Assembly: GCA_026785765.1 (NCBI GenBank)
Contig: JAJAZK010000206.1
Span: 1 to 13,434, forward strand
Direction of reading: 5' to 3'
Length of the DNA: 13,434 bases
From: Rhodoferax sp.
GTDB lineage: Bacteria; Pseudomonadota; Gammaproteobacteria; Burkholderiales; Burkholderiaceae_C
Part shown: positions 7,198 to 13,434 of the stretch, one piece after another
How the letters are laid out: every line of letters starts with the position of its first letter
Numbering within the stretch: position 1 is the stretch's first letter
Notes under the pieces: model-generated
What the model was told of the DNA's origin: nothing
Databases searched by the model: none
Seen by the model: only the letters and a program-made list of their open reading frames with translations
Program-made: the position numbers and the translations under genes

Positions 7198-8337
7198 ATG
7201 GATTTCGAATACAGCGAAGAACAGCAACTGCTTGCCGACTCGTTGCGCAAGTACCTTGCCAGTGCCTACGACTTCGAGGCGCGCAAGAAGATCATCCACT
7301 CGGACAGCGGTTTTGGCGCTACGGCATGGGCCACCTTTTCCGAGATGGGCCTCATGGCAATTCCCTTTCCCGCCGCAGACGGTGGTTTCGGTGGCGGCGC
7401 GGTAGACCTGATGGCGGCCATGGAGGCCTTTGGCGAGGTCCTGGTGGTCGAGCCAGTGCTGGACAACATCGGGCTGGCGGGCCGGTTGCTGGCGCACACC
7501 GGCTCGGCGGCGCAGAAAAAGGCGCTGCTCGACGGCCTGATGGACGGCAGCCGCAAGCTGGCCTTTGCCAGCCTGGAACGCGGTCGGCGCTACGAAGTCG
7601 ATCCGGTCACCACAACCGCCGCGCGCAGCGCGCTCGGCTGGACCCTCAACGGCGAAAAGCTGGTGGTGGTGGGTGCGCCCATGGCCGACACGCTGCTGGT
7701 GTCGGCACGCACTGCTGCGGGCGCGAGCCTGTTCCTGCTTGACCCGAAGGCCGACGGTGTCAGCTTGCGCAGCTACCGCACGGTAGATGGACAACGCGCC
7801 GCAGATGTGGTGTTGTCCGATGTGGCGCTGGCCGCAGATGCGCTGCTGGGCCAGGACGGCGCGGCTTTGCCGGTCATCGAGGAGGCGGTCGATTTCGCGA
7901 CTGCCCTGGTGTGTGCGGATGCCGTCGGCACCATGAAGTCGGCCAACGACGCCACCCTGGAATACCTCAAGACACGCAAACAATTCGGTGCGCCGATTGG
8001 TGCCTTCCAGGCGCTGCAGCACCGCATGGTCGACATGTTCATTGCCTGCGAGCAGGCGCGCTCGATGGCGATCCTGGCCGCCTGCCGCGTGGACGCAGCG
8101 GCGCCGCACCTGCACGACACCACTGCCGCAACGCAGCGCAAGGCGGCCGTGTCTTCGGCCATGGTGTGTATCGCCGACGCAGCGCGCCTGATCAGCCAGG
8201 AGTCGGTGCAATTGCACGGCGGCATGGGCATGAGCGAAGAGATGAAGGTCTCGCACAGCTTTCGCCGCCTGACCGTGCTCGGCCAGCGTTTTGGCGACGC
8301 CGACCACCATCTGGAGAGGTATGCGGCGCTGAGCTGA
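7198..8337 (+). CDS. Acyl-CoA dehydrogenase, PimD-like small subunit
   Basis: This 379-residue partner of the preceding gene resembles PimD, the small subunit of pimeloyl-CoA dehydrogenase. It starts MDFEYSEEQQLLADSLRKYL, typical of that group. The middle beta domain is diverged and lacks a clear SEPGAGSD loop (LAFASLERGRRYEVDP instead). The C-terminal helices keep the FAD-binding motifs R260-K-Q-F-G (TRKQFGAPIGAFQALQHRMVDM region) and QLHGGMGM (338-345). No catalytic Glu is seen at the usual C-terminal place. This complements the large subunit, which has a candidate base but no FAD motif, so an alpha2-beta2 enzyme is likely, as known for FadE26-FadE27. AAGGAA at 7185-7190 and the 14-bp gap support co-transcription and translation. 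It converges on the P450 gene, with only 10 bp between the two stop codons. Confidence 0.92.
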   Translation: MDFEYSEEQQLLADSLRKYLASAYDFEARKKIIHSDSGFGATAWATFSEMGLMAIPFPAADGGFGGGAVDLMAAMEAFGEVLVVEPVLDNIGLAGRLLAHTGSAAQKKALLDGLMDGSRKLAFASLERGRRYEVDPVTTTAARSALGWTLNGEKLVVVGAPMADTLLVSARTAAGASLFLLDPKADGVSLRSYRTVDGQRAADVVLSDVALAADALLGQDGAALPVIEEAVDFATALVCADAVGTMKSANDATLEYLKTRKQFGAPIGAFQALQHRMVDMFIACEQARSMAILAACRVDAAAPHLHDTTAATQRKAAVSSAMVCIADAARLISQESVQLHGGMGMSEEMKVSHSFRRLTVLGQRFGDADHHLERYAALS

Positions 8338-8347
8338 ACGCAAACCC

Positions 8348-9778
8348 TCAGGCCCGGGGGCTGCGCTCGCGCAAACGCATCGTCAAACCCACCGGGTTCA
8401 TGGTGAAGGCCATACGCTCCCGCGCCGGCTCTGCGTCGGGCGTGTCCACCGCCTCGATGTCAAAACTGGCCAGCAGCGTGGCCATCGCCAGCTTCATCTC
8501 CAGCAGAGCCAGGTAACGACCCGGGCACATCCGTGGGCCGGAGCCAAAGGGCATGGCGGAGCGTTTGGCAGCGCTGGTCAGGGCGTGTGGCGCGTCGGCC
8601 AGCCAGCGTTCGGGCTTGAAGGCCAGCGGGTCGGCAAAATTGGGCTCGGCAACACTGTCGTGGCGCAACACACCCCAGACCATGGTTCCCTCGGGTACCG
8701 CGACGTCGCCCACCACCGTGTCGCGCAGCGCATGCACAACGATGAACGGCGCCACCGGCTTGAGGCGCATCGTTTCGCTGGCGCAGGCGTCCAGAAACAC
8801 CAGTTGCTCCATGGCCTCCAGTGTGAACTGCGAAGGGTCCGCTGCCAGCGTGCGCACCTCTTGCTGCACCCGCGCCAGCGCCGGCGGATTGCGCTGCAAC
8901 AGGTGCACCATCCAGGCCAGGGTATTGGCCGTTGTGTCCTCCCCGGCGAGCAACATGGTGAGCACGTTGCCCACGACCTGCGGGTCGCCCAGACCACTGC
9001 CAGGCAGGTCAGCCGCCACGACCATGGCCTCGAGCAGGTTGCCTGGCTGGGCACGCAATGCGGCGTCCTGCTGCAGACGCGCGCGCGCCTCGGCAACGAA
9101 CTGCGCGATGGTGGATCGGATCACCTGCACGCTGCGGTCCAGCGCATGGTCACGCGGCAGCTTGAAATAGCGCCAATACGGCAGCAACGCAAACGTACGG
9201 CGAAACACTGCGGGCAACACCTTGTCCAGGTGCTGCTGGATCACGTCTTCTCCCGACTCCAGGGTATTGATGTCGCGGCCAAACGCCAGCCCGGCGATCG
9301 CGTCCACGGTGAAGCGCATCAGGTCGGCCTGCAGGTTGATCACGCTCCCGGCACGCGCGGCCTGCTGCCAGCGTGAGCGCAGGCGCAGCGTGACCTTGAT
9401 CAGGGACGGGAAATAGGCGCGCACATGGCCGGGCGCGAAACTCGCCATGACCATGCGGCGCTGGCGCAGCCAGTCATCGCCTTCGGCACCGAATACGCCA
9501 ACCGGCAGGCCCATTTCAACAAAGCTGCGTCGGCTTTGCGGGTTGCGCCCGAATCCGTCCGGCCGGTCACGCATGACCGCCGCCATCAGTTCAGGATCGG
9601 AAATCACCAGTTGCCGACTGCGCCCGAGCTGGATGCGAAACAGCGGCCCGTAGGTTTTGGCCCATTGCTCGACATCGAGGTGCACGCGGCTGGGCCGGAT
9701 CTGAAAGGTATTGCCGAGCAGCGGCAACCCGGGCGGTCCGGGCAAATCCTTGATCTGCCGCAATGCAGTCATGTTCAT
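8348..9778 (-). CDS. Cytochrome P450 monooxygenase
   Basis: This soluble 476-residue P450 would hydroxylate an organic substrate using O2 and electrons from separate redox partners, none of which are encoded nearby. All family marks are present: proline-rich DLPGPPGLPLLGN at the N-terminus, helix C W103-x3-R107, I-helix AGEDTT (278-283), ExxR as E335-T-M-R338, FKPERW (387-392), and the heme loop FGSGPRMCPG with Cys418 as thiolate ligand. The PGPP start and PERW motif resemble eukaryote-like bacterial P450s rather than the short camphor type. There is no membrane anchor. ATG 9778 was preferred over an upstream GTG at 9814, which only adds a Lys/Arg/His-rich stretch; the Shine-Dalgarno is weak. 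It follows the di-heme peroxidase gene by 66 bp on the same strand, so the two probably form an operon. The CYP family and substrate cannot be given. Confidence 0.94.
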   Translation of the reverse strand: MNMTALRQIKDLPGPPGLPLLGNTFQIRPSRVHLDVEQWAKTYGPLFRIQLGRSRQLVISDPELMAAVMRDRPDGFGRNPQSRRSFVEMGLPVGVFGAEGDDWLRQRRMVMASFAPGHVRAYFPSLIKVTLRLRSRWQQAARAGSVINLQADLMRFTVDAIAGLAFGRDINTLESGEDVIQQHLDKVLPAVFRRTFALLPYWRYFKLPRDHALDRSVQVIRSTIAQFVAEARARLQQDAALRAQPGNLLEAMVVAADLPGSGLGDPQVVGNVLTMLLAGEDTTANTLAWMVHLLQRNPPALARVQQEVRTLAADPSQFTLEAMEQLVFLDACASETMRLKPVAPFIVVHALRDTVVGDVAVPEGTMVWGVLRHDSVAEPNFADPLAFKPERWLADAPHALTSAAKRSAMPFGSGPRMCPGRYLALLEMKLAMATLLASFDIEAVDTPDAEPARERMAFTMNPVGLTMRLRERSPRA

Positions 9779-9822
9779 CGCCGTATTGTGGCTGCGCTTT
9801 GGGAAAGTTGGCACCGGTGCCG

Positions 9823-9843
9823 CGTCGCGCCGGGCGCGCGACG
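9823..9843 (-). other. GC-rich stem-loop between peroxidase and P450 genes
   Basis: A perfect 8-bp inverted repeat (CGTCGCGC / GCGCGACG) with a five-base loop lies immediately after the peroxidase stop codon. On the transcribed minus strand it is not followed by a run of T, so it is not a standard intrinsic terminator. It could be a Rho-assisted pause, an mRNA-stabilising hairpin, or a processing site that sets the ratio of the two products. The inverted repeat is seen directly; function is inferred. Confidence 0.55.
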
Positions 9844-9844
9844 T

Positions 9845-10987
9845 TCAGGGACAGGGGGAGACCGCCAGCTGCGGCCAGCTCCGTACCGCTCCCTGCCGGT
9901 CGGTCAGCGAACCCAGGAAAGCCACGATATCGTTCACTTGCGCGGTTGTGAGTTCGGCACCTGCATGGGGCGTCGCCGAGCGCAGCGTCGCCACACTGCC
10001 GTCGTGCATATACGGCGCCGTGACGGCGACATTGCGCAGCGACGGGGTTCGGACGAGGGCACCCGCATCGGTCCCGAAACTCACCAGTGCGCCTTCGGAG
10101 GACGCAGTTTGCGCCGGGTTGTCGTTGTACGGACCGTGCAGGTTGTAGGCGCTGCTGCTCCAGCGCAAACTGCCGACGGCACCGTCTGCCGCAGCAGCGC
10201 CGGACGCGCCTTGGGCAGGCGCCTGCGGGTGCAACGCGCCATCGCTGAAGTTCGGCCCGCTGTGACAGGCGGCACAGCCGCCGACTCCAACGAAGTAGGC
10301 GGCGCCGCGCCGGGCGGCCGGCGCAAAAGCTGCGACCGCGTCCCGGTCATTGCGCGTCAGCGCGTCGCGGTACTCATCAAATGGGGTACGCCCGGTACCC
10401 AGGGTCGCCACAAACGCGGCCAAGGCCTTGGCCACGTTGACCATCACTGTTTGGTCGTCGTGTGTTGCCGGTGGTGCCGCAAAGCTGTGCTGGTAGCGGC
10501 AGGCCAGGCCGTCACCGATGCGTACCACATGCGCCACACGCGCCGCGTCCGCGCCGAACTCGCGCGGATCGAACAGGGGGCGCAGGCTGGCCATCCACAG
10601 GCTGTCGCTCGCACCGTCCCACCCATAGCGGCGCTGCAAGGGCAGATTGGCCAAAGCCAGCGTGTTGTGATCCAGCGCTGCCAGCGCCTGGGCGCGCGCA
10701 TTGCCATCGGTAAAGGCCCGGTCGAGCTGGTGGCAGGTCACGCAGCTGACATAGCCGTTGGCGGACAGGCGCGACTCGCGAAACATGCGGTAGCCAAACT
10801 CGACCGCCGCTGCGCTCCCGTCCACCCGGTTGCTCGGGTCCGCTCTGGCCGTCATCGGCCAGGGGCCGTGTGCGAGGATGGGCTGCAGCAATGCCGCGTC
10901 GGCGCCATCTGTCGGATGGGACGCGGCGAGGGTGGTCAGCACCAGCGCGGCCGCCAGACCAACCCGCAAACCACGGCCAGATACCAT
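9845..10987 (-). CDS. Di-heme cytochrome c peroxidase (CcpA/MauG superfamily), periplasmic
   Basis: This 380-residue protein starts with a Sec signal (RGLRVGLAAALVLTTLAASH), so it is exported. It has two c-type heme sites: C82-V-T-C85-H86 (NGYVSCVTCHQLDRAFTDG) and C238-A-A-C241-H242 (GGCAACHSGPNFSDG). The C-terminal LVRTPSLRNVAVTAPYMHDG (M327-H328) is the usual bacterial cytochrome c peroxidase motif. Met327 is a candidate sixth ligand, which argues for a peroxidase rather than MauG, where a Tyr takes this role. The family reduces H2O2 with electrons from small cytochromes; some members oxidise other substrates. Met 10987 was chosen because it gives a clean signal peptide; starts at 11011 or TTG 11047 would place extra residues before it. 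No strong ribosome site is seen. It is first of a probable two-gene unit with the P450, and divergent from the aldehyde dehydrogenase. Confidence 0.9.
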   Translation of the reverse strand: MVSGRGLRVGLAAALVLTTLAASHPTDGADAALLQPILAHGPWPMTARADPSNRVDGSAAAVEFGYRMFRESRLSANGYVSCVTCHQLDRAFTDGNARAQALAALDHNTLALANLPLQRRYGWDGASDSLWMASLRPLFDPREFGADAARVAHVVRIGDGLACRYQHSFAAPPATHDDQTVMVNVAKALAAFVATLGTGRTPFDEYRDALTRNDRDAVAAFAPAARRGAAYFVGVGGCAACHSGPNFSDGALHPQAPAQGASGAAAADGAVGSLRWSSSAYNLHGPYNDNPAQTASSEGALVSFGTDAGALVRTPSLRNVAVTAPYMHDGSVATLRSATPHAGAELTTAQVNDIVAFLGSLTDRQGAVRSWPQLAVSPCP

Positions 10988-11075
10988 CGTGCGCGGACTG
11001 TGACACCTCATGCAGCGCAGTATCTGCCGCGGGGTCTTGCCCGTCAAGGCAGACTCCCCGGTCGGCGAGCGACCC

Positions 11076-11081
11076 TATACT
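11076..11081 (+). promoter_or_regulatory. Candidate -10 box for aldehyde dehydrogenase
   Basis: TATACT matches five of six bases of the sigma-70 -10 consensus and would give a leader of about 35 bases before ATG 11124. No good -35 hexamer lies at 16-18 bases; CAGACT at 11050-11055 is too far. It is an isolated AT-rich hexamer in GC-rich DNA, which makes it noticeable, but the call is weak. Confidence 0.3.
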
Positions 11082-11123
11082 TTGCGCCTCGCCCTTCCAG
11101 CCACCACCCTTCGAAAGTAATCC

Positions 11124-12554
11124 ATGGTTCAGCGTCTCAAGTTCTATATCGACGGCCAATGGGTCGACCCGCAGACCCTCAAGACCGGCGCCGTCGTAAA
11201 CCCGGCCAACGAACAACCCTTGTACGACATCGCGCTGGGCTCGGCCGCCGACGTCGACCGCGCAGTGCTGGCGGCGCGCCATGCGTTCGAGTCCTATTCG
11301 CTGACTTCGCGAGAGCAGCGTGTTGCATTGCTGACACGTGTCGTTGAGGTGTACAAGACACGCGCCAAGGAGTTGGGCGCGGCGATCTCTGACGAGATGG
11401 GCGCGCCGCTGGGTTTCGCCGAGAAGTTCCAGGTTGGTGCCGGTCTGGGCCATATCCTGTCGACGCTGGAGGTTTTGAAGAGCTACGCGTTCGAAGAGCA
11501 GGTCGGCTCGGCCATGGTGGTGCGCGAGGCAATTGGCGTGGTGGGCATGATCACGCCATGGAATTGGCCGATGAACCAGATGACCTGCAAAGTGGCGCCG
11601 GCGCTGGCAGCCGGCTGCACCATGATCCTCAAGCCGTCAGAGTTCACGCCCACCTCGGCGCTGATCTTCGCCGAAATCCTGCACGAGGCTGGCGTTCCCA
11701 AGGGTGTCTTCAACCTCGTCAACGGCCTCGGGCCGGAGGTCGGTGCCGCCATGAGTGCCCACCCCGGCATCGACATGATTTCCTTCACCGGCTCCACACG
11801 CGCTGGCATCGACGTGGCGCAAAAAGCCGCGACCACGGTGAAGCGGGTGAGCCAGGAGCTTGGCGGCAAGTCGCCCAACATCATCCTGCAGGACGCGGAC
11901 TTCCCGAAGGCGGTCGCCGCCGGTGTAGCCAGCGTATTCATGAACTCCGGCCAGTCCTGCAACGCGCCCACTCGCATGCTGGTGCCGAAGTCCCGCATGG
12001 ACGAAGTGATTGCGATTGCCAAGGCGGTGGCCGACAAGACCCGGGCTGGCGACCCGCGCGCGGTTGACACCAGCATCGGCCCGGTCGTCAACGGGACCCA
12101 GTGGGACAAGATCCAGGCGCTGATCAACAAGGGCATCGCCGAAGGCGCGACGCTGGTGGCCGGCGGCCCGGGGCGCCCGGACGGCGTGACCCAGGGCTAC
12201 TACGTGCGCCCGACGGTGTTTGCCAACTGCAACAACGACATGGCCATCGCGCGCAAGGAAGTGTTCGGCCCGGTCCTGACCATCCTGGGTTACCAGGACG
12301 AGGACGAGGCGGTGCGGATTGCAAACGACACACCCTATGGTCTTGCCGGGTATGTGTCGGGTGGCTCGGTCGAGCATGCCGGTGCCGTTGCGCGCCGCAT
12401 CCGCGCGGGCAACGTCAACCTCAACGGCGTGCCCAACGAGCGCACAGCACCCTTTGGCGGCTACAAACAATCCGGCAATGGCCGCGAGTGGGGCCGCTTT
12501 GGCTTTGAGGAGTACCTGGAAGTAAAGGCGATTGCGGGGTACGCGGCAAAGTGA
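11124..12554 (+). CDS. NAD(P)-dependent aldehyde dehydrogenase
   Basis: This 476-residue cytoplasmic enzyme oxidises an aldehyde to its carboxylic acid. Family residues are all present: Asn147 in the oxyanion-hole motif TPWNWP, LKPSEFTP for cofactor binding, FTGST (221-225) at the Rossmann fold, Glu245 in the QELGGKSPNI motif, nucleophile Cys279 in NSGQSCNAPTR, and Glu379 in the KEVFGPVL motif. The length is normal and nothing is missing. A GAAAG ribosome site precedes the ATG. It is divergent from the peroxidase-P450 unit, so its promoter lies within 10988-11123. In this setting it may act on aldehydes formed by P450 or dioxygenase chemistry; the exact substrate class cannot be assigned. Its stop codon overlaps the GTG of a short thioesterase-like remnant. 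Confidence 0.94.
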   Translation: MVQRLKFYIDGQWVDPQTLKTGAVVNPANEQPLYDIALGSAADVDRAVLAARHAFESYSLTSREQRVALLTRVVEVYKTRAKELGAAISDEMGAPLGFAEKFQVGAGLGHILSTLEVLKSYAFEEQVGSAMVVREAIGVVGMITPWNWPMNQMTCKVAPALAAGCTMILKPSEFTPTSALIFAEILHEAGVPKGVFNLVNGLGPEVGAAMSAHPGIDMISFTGSTRAGIDVAQKAATTVKRVSQELGGKSPNIILQDADFPKAVAAGVASVFMNSGQSCNAPTRMLVPKSRMDEVIAIAKAVADKTRAGDPRAVDTSIGPVVNGTQWDKIQALINKGIAEGATLVAGGPGRPDGVTQGYYVRPTVFANCNNDMAIARKEVFGPVLTILGYQDEDEAVRIANDTPYGLAGYVSGGSVEHAGAVARRIRAGNVNLNGVPNERTAPFGGYKQSGNGREWGRFGFEEYLEVKAIAGYAAK

Positions 12555-12643
12555 GCCACGGGGCTACCGCGCGGCTGATCTCGGCGGGCCAGCAGGTGGC
12601 GCGGGCCAGCGCGGTGTTCGCCGTAGTGCCAGCCGAAAGCTAG
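12551..12643 (+). pseudogene. 30-codon ORF resembling the C-terminal end of a hotdog (PaaI-type) thioesterase
   Basis: A frame starts with GTG overlapping the aldehyde dehydrogenase stop (GTGA) and ends at TAG 12641-12643. It reads HGATARLISAG then QQVARASAVFAVVPAES. In PaaI-type acyl-CoA thioesterases the last two strands typically read like TARVVRAGRR... and ...LVARASATFAVVPA, separated by some 15-20 residues. Here the two pieces are joined directly, as if the middle had been deleted and the N-terminal part lost. A complete thioesterase is about 130-150 residues, so this cannot be functional as one. The assignment rests on recall of the family pattern over a short stretch, so it is tentative; a chance ORF is the alternative. 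Its TAG shares the bases CTAG with the stop of the convergent dioxygenase gene. Confidence 0.35.
12584..12610. repeat. 10-bp direct repeat GCGGGCCAGC
   Basis: Two identical copies lie at 12584-12593 and 12601-12610, inside the thioesterase-like remnant. Short direct repeats of this kind can promote slippage deletions and may mark where the remnant was shortened. In GC-rich DNA a chance repeat is also possible. Confidence 0.45.
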
Positions 12644-13434
12644 TCACCGTCCGTCGATTCGAACCACTTGCTCTCGTCGTAAAAGGGCCCGGGCTTTTCG
12701 AACAACTGCTCGTACTTGCACAGCACCGGCTCAGCGCCCAGCGGCGTCGACACACCATCGCGAAAAGCCCACTCGCCGCGGTCACTGGTGGACGCGCGCA
12801 CATAACTCTGGATTGCAAAGGCGCGGTCTTTATCGGACGTATTGCCCTCCGAGCCGTGCACGGTCAGCAGCCCCCACAAGGCCAGGTCGCCCGGTTCGAG
12901 TTCGAGGTTGACCTTGCTTGAGAGGTCCAGACTGGCGTTGACCAGTTCCTGCCCGTGAGTCACGCCTTTCATGATGGTGCCGTTGCCGTCGTCGGACAGT
13001 CCCAGGTAACCCAGCTTGTGGCTGCCGGGAAACACCTGCAGGCAACCGTTCTCGCGCGTGGCCGGGTTGATCGCCAGCCCGGTGTTGACATAGGAAGTCA
13101 TCAGGTCCCGGTACACATCGCGGCGCTCGCGAAAACGCAGGTCCTGGTGGAAGCGGTAGCCGGTGCGCTTGGCAACTCCGGGCGGTTTCCAGTGCAGTTG
13201 CTGCGCCACCTGCTTGATGTCGCGTCCGAGCAGAGGCTCCATCACCGCCAGCACCCGCAAATCGCGCCGCATCTTCTCGAATAACGGACTGATCCAGGCA
13301 ACCCAATGTGCCTGGATCATGTAGCGCCGGCCGGCATACGACTCGGGAAGGATCTCGAACAACAGGTTCTTGTGGCGCCAGGTGGCGCGATGCTTGAGTC
13401 CTTCGGCATAGACGCGCTGCGACTCGGCCTGTAC
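12640..13434 (-). CDS. PhyH-family Fe(II)/2-oxoglutarate dioxygenase, 5' end outside window
   Basis: The minus-strand frame is open from the window edge to TAG (12642-12640), giving 264 residues of the C-terminal part; the start lies beyond 13434. It belongs to the phytanoyl-CoA dioxygenase family, which hydroxylates aliphatic or acyl-CoA substrates with Fe(II), O2 and 2-oxoglutarate. The metal triad is visible: H96 and D98 in YRFHQDLRF and H193 in LLTVHGSEGN (numbered from the first visible codon). Arg204 (KDRAFAIQSYVRA) is the likely 2-oxoglutarate anchor. NPATRENGCLQVFPGSHKLG is the family's typical core. It converges with the aldehyde dehydrogenase and its remnant. Alpha-oxidation of branched acyl chains would fit the neighbourhood, but many bacterial PhyH proteins act on other molecules, so the substrate is open. 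Confidence 0.9.
   Translation of the reverse strand, partial: VQAESQRVYAEGLKHRATWRHKNLLFEILPESYAGRRYMIQAHWVAWISPLFEKMRRDLRVLAVMEPLLGRDIKQVAQQLHWKPPGVAKRTGYRFHQDLRFRERRDVYRDLMTSYVNTGLAINPATRENGCLQVFPGSHKLGYLGLSDDGNGTIMKGVTHGQELVNASLDLSSKVNLELEPGDLALWGLLTVHGSEGNTSDKDRAFAIQSYVRASTSDRGEWAFRDGVSTPLGAEPVLCKYEQLFEKPGPFYDESKWFESTDGD

Noticed and set aside
7123..8343. A 406-codon open frame on the minus strand opposite the small dehydrogenase subunit
   Set aside because: It mirrors the PimD-like gene almost exactly and is rich in His/Arg/Gln without domain features.
11000..11047. A third heme-like motif (CMRCH) in the frame upstream of the peroxidase Met 10987
   Set aside because: It would precede the signal peptide and so stay on the cytoplasmic side or be removed; a start at 10987 gives a normal exported protein with two hemes.
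9425..11347. A 640-codon open frame on the plus strand opposite P450 and peroxidase
   Set aside because: Composition is Arg/His/Gln-rich with no domain signal, and it lies opposite two well-supported genes; it is a by-product of GC-rich codon usage.
1..13434. CRISPR array, tRNA or rRNA genes, insertion sequence ends, attachment sites
   Set aside because: Reading through the window showed no regularly spaced repeats, no tRNA-like cloverleaf, no transposase or integrase frame and no long terminal inverted repeats.

Overview
The window reads as chromosomal DNA of a GC-rich proteobacterium. The style of the acyl-CoA dehydrogenase pair, the zinc-ribbon/cyclase/ATPase/TPR protein and the toxin-antitoxin modules suggests Betaproteobacteria, probably Burkholderiales. 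That placement is inference: there is no rRNA or other taxonomic marker here. No tRNA, rRNA, CRISPR array, transposase or integrase was recognised.

Left region (1-1650). Two type II/VII-like toxin-antitoxin modules lie head to head. One is MNT/HepT on the minus strand, the other HicA/HicB on the plus strand. In both, the antitoxin (MNT, HicB) is intact, and the toxin (HepT, HicA) carries one in-frame stop codon with an otherwise preserved frame on both sides. Rows sampled here are visibly less GC-rich than the rest, as expected for accessory DNA. Between the modules is about 345 bp with at most a decayed reading frame.

Middle (1765-5749). A stand-alone CPFC-type peroxiredoxin-like protein converges on a very large minus-strand gene. 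Its product joins a zinc ribbon, a class III nucleotide cyclase domain, an AAA/STAND-type ATPase and a TPR tail.

Right (6002-13434). This is a lipid or terpenoid-type catabolic neighbourhood. A two-gene operon encodes a PimC/PimD-like heteromeric acyl-CoA dehydrogenase. It converges on a minus-strand pair of a di-heme cytochrome c peroxidase and a cytochrome P450, whose genes are separated by a GC-rich hairpin. Divergent from the peroxidase is an NAD(P)-dependent aldehyde dehydrogenase. It is followed by a short remnant that looks like the end of a hotdog thioesterase, then by a convergent, partial PhyH-type Fe(II)/2-oxoglutarate dioxygenase running off the right edge. P450 or PhyH hydroxylation, aldehyde oxidation and acyl-CoA dehydrogenation would fit stepwise oxidation of a branched or cyclic aliphatic substrate; the substrate cannot be told from sequence.

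The most unusual signals are the two length-preserving nonsense mutations in neighbouring toxins and the division of catalytic motifs between the two dehydrogenase subunits. Next come the peroxidase-hairpin-P450 unit and the thioesterase-like remnant with a direct repeat. I did not find a convincing wholly undescribed system.
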